Of a DNA stretch of 14,121 nucleotides, positions 1-7,070 are shown piece after piece. The notes under the pieces are model-generated. The model was not told where the DNA came from. It saw nothing but the letters and a program-made list of their open reading frames with translations, and ran no database searches. Origin of the DNA: Prevotella sp. UBA2755. Its GTDB lineage: Bacteria > Bacteroidota > Bacteroidia > Bacteroidales > Bacteroidaceae. Numbering within the stretch: position 1 is the first letter of the stretch; each line of letters begins with the position of its first letter. Made by a program: the position numbers and the translations under genes. Where the stretch lies: assembly GCA_002353225.1 (NCBI GenBank), contig DEJF01000014.1, forward strand, positions 13,394-27,514, given 5' to 3'.

Positions 1-2385
1 CTCAATATCTTCTCCGAAGAAGACAAGAATAAGGTATCGAGACACAAGATGACGACTCTTGACGGGCTCCATTGGTTCTATGAACTGACAAAAGCCGCAA
101 AGACTGGTACTCATCTCGATTATTACTATAGTGTGATTCGTGGTGACGAGGAGACTCGCCATGAATGGTTGATGGAGCCTCACCGCTTAGAGATCATTGC
201 CCCAAAGGCAAGTCGCTACACGGTTTACGACCACTGGCTTGACATCCCAGAGGACTCTTATATGTACTCCTCCGCCTTTACGGATTGCATTGCTGTCCGC
301 AAATGCGAGAAGAGCGACGAGGCGCCCTTTAGTCAGACGGTACGGCTGAAAGTACGTGCCCCACAACTTCGCAACAACGAGCGACTCGCCCTGCTTGGCA
401 GTGGTGAGTCTTTAGGCAACTGGGAGGCAAGACGTGCCTTGAAGATGACAGAGCATGAGAGCCATGAATGGGTCATCAGTCTGAATGCCGAAGAACTGTC
501 AAACACCATCGAATTCAAGTTTGTGGTTCTTGATGAAGAAGAGGATGTCACTCCACTCTGGGAGAACGGAGTCAACCGCACGGTAGTATTACCCCAGATG
601 AAGAATGGCGAGGTCGTTGTCTACGAACTATCACAGGCGTATTTCCCCATCTACCCGTGGAAGGGAGCCGGTACGGTCATCCCCATTTTCTCCCTACGTA
701 GTGAGGGCAGTTTCGGCGTGGGTGACTTCGGAGACCTGAAACTAATGATTGACTGGGCTGACCAGACCAACCAGCGTATCATTCAGGTACTGCCTATCAA
801 CGACACCAACATGACCCATACCTGGCAGGACAGTTATCCGTATAACAGTATCAGTATCTATGCCCTGCATCCGCAATATACTGACTTCCGCCAACTCCCT
901 GCGATCAAAGACCCACAGAAGAAGGCACAGTTCGAGCAGTTGCGACAGGAACTGAACGTCCTGCCCCAGATTGACTATGAACGGATGTTCACGGCGAAGT
1001 TAGACTATCTGCATGTGTTGTTCGAGCAGGAATGGACTTCCACCAAACGTCGTGCCTCATACAAAGAGTTCTTTGAGCAGAACAAGGAATGGCTCGTACC
1101 CTACGCAGCCTTCTGTTACTATCGTGACAAATACGGTACGGCAGTCTTCTCGGAGTGGCCCAAGGAGGCAACAGTAAAGGCGTTGAAGAAGACCGACAAG
1201 GAGGTAGAGTTCTGGTATTTCGTGCAATACAACCTCGACCAGCAGATGCACTCGGCACATGAGTATGCCCGTCAGCATCGAGTCATCCTGAAAGGTGATA
1301 TCCCCATCGGTATCAGCCGTGACGGTGTGGAGGCATGGGTAGAACCCAAATACTTCAACCTCAACGGACAGGCAGGTGCCCCACCCGACGCATTCTCTAC
1401 CGATGGGCAGAACTGGGGATTCCCCACCTACAACTGGGACGAGATGCTGAAGGACGGTTGTGCCTGGTGGGTACGTCGTTTCCGTAAGATGGCAGAATAT
1501 TTTGACGCCTACCGCATCGACCATGTCTTAGGCTTCTTCCGTATCTGGGAGATCCCCGTACCCGAGAAGTCAGGACTGATGGGACAGTTTGCGCCAGCCC
1601 TCGGTCTCAGCAAGGAGGAGATAGCCGCCTACGGTGTTCCCTTCCGTGACAATCTCTTCTTAGTAGACCATAAGCGGGAGGACCGCTGGCACCCTCGTAT
1701 TGCCGTCCAGTATCAGCAGGGCTACGAGGAACTGAGCGATACGGAGAAATACAACTTCAACCGTCTGTACAACGACTATTTCTATCGTCGCAACAACCAT
1801 TTCTGGTATCAGGAGGCGATGAAAAAACTACCTCGTCTGACGCAGGCCACCCGTATGCTGGTATGCGCTGAGGACTTAGGTATGGTACCTGACTGTGTAC
1901 CCTGGGTGATGAATGAGTTGCGCATCCTCTCGTTGGAGATCCAGTCGATGCCGAAGGACGACAAGGTACGCTTCGGACACCTGTCACGCAACCCCTACCG
2001 CTCCGTCTGCACCATCTCCACCCACGACATGGCGACCCTCCGCCAGTGGTGGGACGAGGACGAGGAACGCACACAGGAATACTTCAACACCATGCTCTAC
2101 CGTGGTGGTGCGGCACCTCACCCACTGCCCGGCTGGCTTGCCAAGGAGATTGTGAGCCGTCATCTCACCTCTCCCTCCATGCTCTGCCTGCTATCCTTAC
2201 AAGACTGGTTGTCGATGGACGAGAAACTACGCCTGCCCGACCAGAACGCGGAGCGTATCAATATCCCTGCCAACCCACGCCACTATTGGCGTTATCGGAT
2301 GCACATGAACATTGAGGACTTGCTGAAGGCTGATGACTTCAACGAGACCATCAGGACACTCATCACCCAAAGCGGCAGAAAATAA
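1..2385 (+). CDS. malQ: 4-alpha-glucanotransferase (GH77, amylomaltase) with CBM20 modules, 5' partial
   Basis: The enzyme transfers alpha-1,4-glucan segments between maltooligosaccharides during starch or maltodextrin use. The frame is open to base 1, and the first in-frame ATG (49) falls inside a starch-binding CBM20 module, so the true start lies upstream. Residues below count from that ATG. The end of one CBM20 covers about 1-85 and a second covers about 96-190 (LLGSGESLGNWEARRALKM). The GH77 barrel follows from about 205 (IPIFSLRSEGSFGVGDFGDL). The catalytic triad is complete: nucleophile Asp491 in YRIDHVLGFFRIW (codon 1519), acid/base Glu608 in VCAEDLGMVPD, and stabilising Asp660 in STHDMATLRQWW. 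Tandem CBM20 plus GH77 is the usual build of the long Bacteroidota MalQ. It is probably cytoplasmic, but the N-terminus that would show a signal peptide is outside the window. The stop is 8 bases before the pullulanase gene, suggesting co-transcription. Confidence 0.95.
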   Translation, partial: LNIFSEEDKNKVSRHKMTTLDGLHWFYELTKAAKTGTHLDYYYSVIRGDEETRHEWLMEPHRLEIIAPKASRYTVYDHWLDIPEDSYMYSSAFTDCIAVRKCEKSDEAPFSQTVRLKVRAPQLRNNERLALLGSGESLGNWEARRALKMTEHESHEWVISLNAEELSNTIEFKFVVLDEEEDVTPLWENGVNRTVVLPQMKNGEVVVYELSQAYFPIYPWKGAGTVIPIFSLRSEGSFGVGDFGDLKLMIDWADQTNQRIIQVLPINDTNMTHTWQDSYPYNSISIYALHPQYTDFRQLPAIKDPQKKAQFEQLRQELNVLPQIDYERMFTAKLDYLHVLFEQEWTSTKRRASYKEFFEQNKEWLVPYAAFCYYRDKYGTAVFSEWPKEATVKALKKTDKEVEFWYFVQYNLDQQMHSAHEYARQHRVILKGDIPIGISRDGVEAWVEPKYFNLNGQAGAPPDAFSTDGQNWGFPTYNWDEMLKDGCAWWVRRFRKMAEYFDAYRIDHVLGFFRIWEIPVPEKSGLMGQFAPALGLSKEEIAAYGVPFRDNLFLVDHKREDRWHPRIAVQYQQGYEELSDTEKYNFNRLYNDYFYRRNNHFWYQEAMKKLPRLTQATRMLVCAEDLGMVPDCVPWVMNELRILSLEIQSMPKDDKVRFGHLSRNPYRSVCTISTHDMATLRQWWDEDEERTQEYFNTMLYRGGAAPHPLPGWLAKEIVSRHLTSPSMLCLLSLQDWLSMDEKLRLPDQNAERINIPANPRHYWRYRMHMNIEDLLKADDFNETIRTLITQSGRK

Positions 2386-2393
2386 ATAACAGT

Positions 2394-4292
2394 ATGAGAA
2401 AACTACTATTGATAGGAATGGCGGCATTAATGACAGCATGTAAGCCCAGTCAGGAAGCGTTTCACTTCGATGAGGTGACCTATTCGCCGCAAGAGACCGT
2501 TTTTAAGTTGTTCGCACCTGCTGACGCCAAGTGCATGGTGGTCGTCGACAACGACAGTACAAATATGGTGTTGCAGTCAGACAGTATCTGGACGGCAACC
2601 CTTCAGGGCGACCTGAAAGGGAAAACCTATCAGTTTGTAGTCAACGGGCAAGCCTCACCAGGTGTCTTCGCCAAGGCTGTGACGGTGAATGGCGAGAAAG
2701 GCGTTATCATGGACATGACAGACACCAATCCCGAGGGATGGGCTAACGACAGACATGTGCTGCGTCCTCTCCAAGACTATATCGTCTATGAGATGCACCA
2801 TCGCGACTTCTCGATAGCCCGTCCGGAGGCGAAGTATCCCGGTAAGTTCCTTGCCCTCACGGAGCCATGGGCTATCCAGCACTTGAAAGACCTCGGCATC
2901 AATGCCGTCCATATCCTGCCCAGTTACGACTACGGCTCTGTGGACGAGACACGTCTGAATGAGCCACAATATAACTGGGGCTACGACCCCGTGAACTATA
3001 ACGTACCGGAGGGTGGCTATTCCACCGACCCCTACGACCCGGTCTGCCGCATCCGTGAGTTCAAGCAGATGGTACAGGCGCTCCATCAGGCAGGCATCTC
3101 CGTGATTCTCGATGTGGTCTATAACCACACCTACGATATCGAGCACTCTAATTTCCAGCGCACCTATCCCGATTATTATTATCGGATGATTCAGAATAGT
3201 CAGAGTAATCAGAACACTCCGACATACTCCAACGGCTCTGGCTGTGGCAACGAGACTGCCTCCGAACAGCCTATGATGCGTAAGTTCATGATGGAGAGTG
3301 TGCGATACTGGTTTGAGGAATACCATGTCGACGGGTTCCGCTTCGACCTGATGGGTGTTCATGATATCGAGACGATGAACGCCATCCGTCAGGCGATGGA
3401 TGCCATCGACCCGAATATCCTCATCTATGGAGAGGGATGGAGTGCCGGAGCCTGTGCCCTGCCCAACGAACAGTTAGGTATGAAGGCTAACATACAGCAG
3501 ATGCCGCGTATCGCCGCCTTCTCTGACGAGATACGCGATGCCTTGCGCGGTCCTTTCAGCGACGACACCAAAGGCGGTTTCCTGTTGGGCGTTCCCGACT
3601 GCGAGGAGAGCCTGAAGTTCGGTATCACCGGTGCTATCGAGCATCCGCAGGTTGACATGACGAAGGTCAACTACTCAAAAGCACCATGGGCTGCTGAGCC
3701 TACCCAGATGATGAGTTATGTGAGTTGTCACGACGACATGTGTCTGGTCGACCGTCTGAAGACCAGTAAGCCTGGTATCAAGATGGACGAACTGATCCGT
3801 CTCGACCTCCTCGCCCAGACGGCTGTCTTCACCTCGCAAGGTATTCCTTTCATGCTGAGTGGTGAGGAGATGCTACGTGACAAGAAGGGTGTCCATAACT
3901 CCTTCGAGTCGCCAGACAGCATCAACCGCCTGGAATGGTCGAATCTCCAGCGTTATCCACAGGTCTTAGCGTATTACAGACAACTCATCGCCCTGCGTCA
4001 GCACCATCCCGCCTTCCGTCTGGGCAGTGCCGATCTGGTGCGCAAGCACTTGGAATTTATGCCGACTCCCCAGCAGGTGGTCGCCTTCCGACTCAAAGAT
4101 CTGAAGGGTATTGACGACTGGCAACAGATCATCGTCATCCTGAATGCCTCGGAGAAACCCCAGAAGGTGACTATTCCACAAGGCACTTACACCATCGTCG
4201 CCAAGGATGGACGTATGGACGAACAGGGATTAGGAACGCTGACAGACAAGTCTATTTCGGTCTCTCCACAATCCGCACTCATCCTCCATTAA
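2394..4292 (+). CDS. pulA: Type I pullulanase, GH13 lipoprotein
   Basis: A debranching enzyme that cleaves alpha-1,6 bonds of pullulan, amylopectin or glycogen oligosaccharides. The 632-residue protein starts with a lipoprotein signal (MRKLLLIGMAALMTAC, Cys16), so it should be membrane-anchored outside the cytoplasm. A CBM48-like beta domain spans about 25-115. The type I pullulanase signature YNWGYDP is at 193-199. GH13 regions follow: DVVYNH (240-245), GFRFDLMG with nucleophile Asp318, YGEGW with acid/base Glu347, and YVSCHDD with stabilising Asp447. The Cys in region IV replaces the Lys usual in YVSKHDN; otherwise no key residue is missing. The C-terminal beta domain ends normally (VSPQSALILH). 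It begins 8 bases after malQ, so the two probably form an alpha-glucan operon: pullulanase debranches, MalQ rearranges the linear products. I see no convincing terminator after it; a degraded GH5 gene on the other strand begins about 25 bases downstream. Confidence 0.93.
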   Translation: MRKLLLIGMAALMTACKPSQEAFHFDEVTYSPQETVFKLFAPADAKCMVVVDNDSTNMVLQSDSIWTATLQGDLKGKTYQFVVNGQASPGVFAKAVTVNGEKGVIMDMTDTNPEGWANDRHVLRPLQDYIVYEMHHRDFSIARPEAKYPGKFLALTEPWAIQHLKDLGINAVHILPSYDYGSVDETRLNEPQYNWGYDPVNYNVPEGGYSTDPYDPVCRIREFKQMVQALHQAGISVILDVVYNHTYDIEHSNFQRTYPDYYYRMIQNSQSNQNTPTYSNGSGCGNETASEQPMMRKFMMESVRYWFEEYHVDGFRFDLMGVHDIETMNAIRQAMDAIDPNILIYGEGWSAGACALPNEQLGMKANIQQMPRIAAFSDEIRDALRGPFSDDTKGGFLLGVPDCEESLKFGITGAIEHPQVDMTKVNYSKAPWAAEPTQMMSYVSCHDDMCLVDRLKTSKPGIKMDELIRLDLLAQTAVFTSQGIPFMLSGEEMLRDKKGVHNSFESPDSINRLEWSNLQRYPQVLAYYRQLIALRQHHPAFRLGSADLVRKHLEFMPTPQQVVAFRLKDLKGIDDWQQIIVILNASEKPQKVTIPQGTYTIVAKDGRMDEQGLGTLTDKSISVSPQSALILH

Positions 4293-4316
4293 AGAGAAGA
4301 AAAAGCGTTTTTGCTG

Positions 4317-4799
4317 ATAGCAATGCACCGCATAACCGATATTCTCACCCTTGACAGGATACTGTGCGAAACCTGCGTACTGTGACTGATAACCCAGTCC
4401 CGGAATCAGCAGGATATTATTACAATACTTCCGCATGACATCGACGATTGCCTGGAAATACGCTGTCATTTCCTTGTCACCCGCGCGCGAGCCATTATTA
4501 TTATAAATACCTATCGGCTCGTTGGCAAGTTCAAAGAGAACGGCACCATTATTCTTCAGTTTGGGATGCTGTGCCACATACTCCCATACTTTGATCAGGT
4601 ACTGCTGGTAAGCATCACCTATTGCTATCTTCTCTGGACAGACACCTGGTGGACGCATCACCACATACAGTCCTTTGGAGATAGCATATTCCAACCTGCG
4701 GACATCACCTGATCAATGATTCCTTTGTTATAGGACAGACAGCCAACAGCCAACAACCAACAGCCACGAAAGTCTTACTTTTCTTTTTATGTTATTCAT
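4317..4799 (-). pseudogene. GH5 glycanase remnant (endoglucanase/mannanase-like), broken at both ends
   Basis: On the minus strand an ATG at 4799-4797 opens a signal-peptide-like stretch (basic KRKVR, then SWLLVVGCWLSVL) that stops at TAA 4730-4728. GH5 sequence resumes one frame over at about 4732 (YNKGIIDQVM) and shifts back near 4695-4702 into the frame that carries the body (LEYAISKGLYVVMRPPGV). That frame continues through FELANEP, whose Glu is the GH5 acid/base, CNNILLIPGLGYQSQYAGF and IGYAVHCY. Similarity ends there (about 4317), where GH5 proteins normally continue toward the nucleophile Glu; the remaining open frame merely runs antisense into the end of the pullulanase gene. About 150 residues of GH5 sequence remain; the N-terminal part of the barrel and the nucleophile half are gone. 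It was probably a secreted beta-glycanase belonging to the neighbouring hemicellulose genes. One frameshift could be a sequencing error, but both end losses cannot. Confidence 0.8.
4740..4767. repeat. Period-7 repeat, four units of CAGCCAA
   Basis: On the + strand the units are CAGCCAA, CAGCCAA, CAACCAA and CAGCCAC, with no spacers. On the minus strand they read as TTGGCTG-type heptads and encode the hydrophobic core of the GH5 remnant's signal peptide (WLLVVGCWLS). Because 7 is not a multiple of 3, the repeat passes through all three frames, each giving mainly hydrophobic residues. The repeat lies right at the point where the GH5 coding sequence is broken. Confidence 0.85.
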
Positions 4800-4845
4800 C
4801 GCATATATAAGTAATCTTGAATTTGCATTGCTTTTCAAATTAAAT

Positions 4846-4871
4846 GGGGAGGTGACTCACGTCAGCCCCCC
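4846..4871. other. GC-rich stem-loop in the leader of the GH5 remnant
   Basis: GGGGAGGTGAC pairs with GTCAGCCCCCC across a TCAC loop: TGAC/GTCA, then one bulged G, two G-C pairs, an A-C mismatch and further G-C pairs. It stands out in a very AT-rich stretch. On neither strand is it followed by a run of T, so a simple intrinsic terminator is unlikely. If the minus-strand promoter at 4957-4988 is used, the hairpin lies in the 5' untranslated leader, about 50 bases before the ATG at 4799. It could be a leader structure or a processing signal; the function is not known. Confidence 0.5.
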
Positions 4872-4956
4872 ACGACTAAAACCATAACTAGCATAACTAC
4901 TAATCAAATATTTCAAATCTAACCTAAGCGATTAAATGCTTTTTTCGATTCTGCTG

Positions 4957-4988
4957 CAAAATTATACCTCTTTTATTAATATTGCAAA
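4957..4988 (-). promoter_or_regulatory. Bacteroidota-type promoter reading left toward the GH5 remnant
   Basis: Read on the minus strand, TTTG (4988-4985) is followed after 20 bases by TAATTTTG (4964-4957). This matches the Bacteroidota primary sigma consensus (-33 TTTG, -7 TAnnTTTG) in both sequence and spacing. Transcription would begin around 4950 and give a leader of about 150 bases before the ATG at 4799. It appears to be the intact promoter of a gene that has since been destroyed. Confidence 0.65.
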
Positions 4989-4995
4989 TTTAGAA

Positions 4996-5051
4996 GTTAC
5001 ACGAACCTTTTCATTTGTAACACACTGCCCCCTAACACCGTTTTTGTTACA
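4996..5051. promoter_or_regulatory. Three GTTACA boxes between divergent promoters, possible operator
   Basis: GTTACA occurs at 4996-5001 and 5046-5051 on the + strand, and in inverted orientation (TGTAAC) at 5016-5021. The centres are 20 and 30 bp apart, so all three would face the same side of the helix. A weaker relative (CTAACACC) is at 5032-5039. The boxes fill the gap between the leftward promoter (4957-4988) and the rightward promoter region (5073-5110), where a shared regulator would be expected to bind. The regulator is unknown; hybrid two-component AraC-type regulators are common for such operons in Bacteroidota. Confidence 0.4.
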
Positions 5052-5072
5052 CCAGAAAAAGATTAAGTTTCA

Positions 5073-5110
5073 TTTGGCAATAGTTTTTCCTACAAAAAGT
5101 AGTACCTTTG
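5073..5110 (+). promoter_or_regulatory. Promoter of the xylan-degradation operon
   Basis: TACCTTTG at 5103-5110 is a clean match to the Bacteroidota -7 box TAnnTTTG, followed by CAAC. The nearest TTTG upstream is at 5073-5076, leaving 26 bases, longer than the usual 19-21 or so, so the -33 element is weak and the promoter may depend on an activator. A small inverted repeat, CTAC-AAAAA-GTAG (5090-5102), touches the -7 box and could be part of an operator. Transcription would start near 5117, giving a leader of about 30 bases before the ATG at 5146. Confidence 0.6.
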
Positions 5111-5145
5111 CAACGTATTAAAAACCAAACTATTCCACTCAAGTT

Positions 5146-7065
5146 ATGAAAAAGAAAATCCTAATGGTTGTAACTTGTCTATGTGCAGCGGTGTCATCCT
5201 TTGCGCAAGACCCCAATTTTTACATTTTCCTCTGTTTCGGACAATCCAACATGGAGGGTGCTGCCCGTCCTGAGGCACAGGACATGGAAGGTGTGAGTCC
5301 ACGTTTCTTACTAATGCCTGCCGTTGACGACCCCGCACGCAACCGTAAGAGGGGCGAATGGTGCCAGGCACTCCCCCCACTCTGCCGTCCTAATACAGGA
5401 CTAACCCCTGTCGACTATTTCGGTCGCACGCTGACAGAGAATCTGCCAGAGAACATCCGTGTCGGTGTGATCCATGTCGCTATCGGTGGTATTCGCATTG
5501 AGGGATTTATGCCTGAGGGCATGGACGAGTTCGTCAAGACTGCTCCCGGTTGGATGACTGGTATGCTGAAGGCATACGACAACAACCCCTATGAGCGACT
5601 GGTCTCCCTTGCCAAGAAAGCACAGAAGGACGGTGTCATCAAAGGTATTCTCATGCATCAGGGGGAGTCTAATACGGGTGATGCCGAATGGGCTAACAAA
5701 GTACAGAATGTCTACGACCATCTGTTAGGCGACCTCCAACTGAAACCCGAGGAAGTACCCTTGCTTGCCGGTGAGGTCGTTCAGGCTAATGGAGAAGGAC
5801 AGTGTATTGCCATGAACAAACAGATTGACGAGTTACCAAAGACGCTTCATACTTCACAAGTCATTTCCTCTACGGGATGCTCTAATGGTCCCGACAAACT
5901 GCATTTCGATGCCGCTGGCTATCGTGAGTTAGGTCGTCGTTATGGAGAGAAGATGCTGGAACTGATGGGCTACCATGTCCGCTCACCGTTTGCCGTTCCT
6001 GAGGATGCGGTCACGGCAGAGACTACCGTTCCTGGGAATGAATTCCCCAAGGTGGACAAAGAGCGTCGTGCTTATTTCCGTGTGAATGCTCCTCAGGCGA
6101 ATAGTGTCATCGTAGATATCTGCGGAAAGAAATATGATATGCGTCGTGATGAGAAAGGTATCTGGTGTGCCGTCACCGATCCGCTGGTAGTGGGATTCCA
6201 TTACTATTTCATCAATATCGGTGGGGTGAATGTGATCGACCCAGCCACGGAGACCTTCTTCGGATGCAACCGGGAGGCTGGAGGTATCGAGATACCTGAG
6301 GGAGCCGAGGGCGATTACTATCGTCCACAACAGGGCATTGAGCATGGACAGGTACGCTCTATCTACTATTATGCCAAGGCGACCCAAGAGTGGCGACATG
6401 CCATGGTATATACCCCTGCGGAGTATGAGAAGGGCAAGAAACGCTATCCTGTTCTTTATCTGCAGCATGGCATGGGTGAGGATGAGACCGGCTGGAGCAA
6501 ACAGGGACACATGCAGCATATCATGGACAACCTGATTGCCAGCAAGGAAGTGGTACCGATGATTGTCGTCATGGAGAGTGGCGACGTGAAGGCTCCGTTC
6601 CGTGGGGGTGACAACCGTCAGGGATTCAGCGAGTATGGTGCCAGTTTCTACAAAGTGATGATACAAGACTTGATACCAACCATAGACTCGAAGTTCCGTA
6701 CCCTGACAGACCGTGACCATCGCGCGATGGCTGGTCTGTCGTGGGGCGGACACCAGACCTTCGACCTTGTCCTGAACAACATGGACAAATTCTCTTATAT
6801 GGGTGCTTTCAGCGGCGCTATCTTCGGACTCGACGTGAAGACTGCCTACAATGGTGTGTTCACCAAACCTGACGAGTTCAACAAGAAGATACATTACTTG
6901 TATCTCAGTTGTGGCAGTGAGGAGAACTTCGGTACTGAGGCATTAGTCAAGAGTCTGCGTGACGCAGGTATCAAGACTGATTACTATGTATCTCCTGGTA
7001 CGCACCACGAATGGCTCACATGGCGTCGCTGCTTCCGTCAGTTTATCCCCCATCTATTTAAATAA
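5146..7065 (+). CDS. Secreted double esterase, CE6-CBM48-CE1 (acetylxylan and feruloyl esterase)
   Basis: This 639-residue protein has two esterase domains. A signal peptide (MKKKILMVVTCLCAAVSSFA) is probably cut after Ala20. The CE6/SASA-type acetylesterase domain (about 24-275) has nucleophile Ser34 in FGQSNMEG, the HQGESN block (171-176), and the Asp250/His253 pair in DKLHFDAAGY. An E-set domain resembling CBM48 follows (about 300-375). The C-terminal CE1 domain (about 400-639) has nucleophile Ser532 in GLSWGG and His621 in THHEW; the acid is probably in SCGSEEN (591-594), where Glu stands where Asp is often seen. Fused CE6-CE1 acetyl-feruloyl esterases are known from Bacteroidota xylan loci. 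The expected role is removal of acetyl groups and of ferulate from arabinoxylan side chains, opening the chain to xylanases. It is first in its operon, directly after the promoter, and is followed by a GH43 gene after 5 bases. Ferulate specificity is inferred from the family, not visible in the sequence. Confidence 0.9.
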   Translation: MKKKILMVVTCLCAAVSSFAQDPNFYIFLCFGQSNMEGAARPEAQDMEGVSPRFLLMPAVDDPARNRKRGEWCQALPPLCRPNTGLTPVDYFGRTLTENLPENIRVGVIHVAIGGIRIEGFMPEGMDEFVKTAPGWMTGMLKAYDNNPYERLVSLAKKAQKDGVIKGILMHQGESNTGDAEWANKVQNVYDHLLGDLQLKPEEVPLLAGEVVQANGEGQCIAMNKQIDELPKTLHTSQVISSTGCSNGPDKLHFDAAGYRELGRRYGEKMLELMGYHVRSPFAVPEDAVTAETTVPGNEFPKVDKERRAYFRVNAPQANSVIVDICGKKYDMRRDEKGIWCAVTDPLVVGFHYYFINIGGVNVIDPATETFFGCNREAGGIEIPEGAEGDYYRPQQGIEHGQVRSIYYYAKATQEWRHAMVYTPAEYEKGKKRYPVLYLQHGMGEDETGWSKQGHMQHIMDNLIASKEVVPMIVVMESGDVKAPFRGGDNRQGFSEYGASFYKVMIQDLIPTIDSKFRTLTDRDHRAMAGLSWGGHQTFDLVLNNMDKFSYMGAFSGAIFGLDVKTAYNGVFTKPDEFNKKIHYLYLSCGSEENFGTEALVKSLRDAGIKTDYYVSPGTHHEWLTWRRCFRQFIPHLFK

Positions 7066-7070
7066 TTGAT

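Noticed and set aside
2655..3362. 235-codon open frame on the minus strand
   Set aside because: It is antisense to the pullulanase region that encodes YNWGYDP and DVVYNH; no independent evidence.
4300..4323. Possible terminator after the pullulanase gene (AAAAA-GCG-TTTTT, then TTGCT-GAT-AGCAA)
   Set aside because: Both stems are only five pairs, the first is pure A-T, and no T tract follows the second; the second also falls at the edge of GH5 coding sequence. Not convincing.
4936..5121. 61-codon open frame on the + strand in the intergenic region
   Set aside because: It runs across both promoter regions and the GTTACA boxes, ends beyond the -7 box of the operon promoter, and its translation resembles no protein I know.
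5983..6894. 303-codon open frame on the minus strand
   Set aside because: It lies wholly inside the CE6-CE1 esterase gene, whose domains are clear; the translation shows no recognisable motif. It is an antisense shadow.
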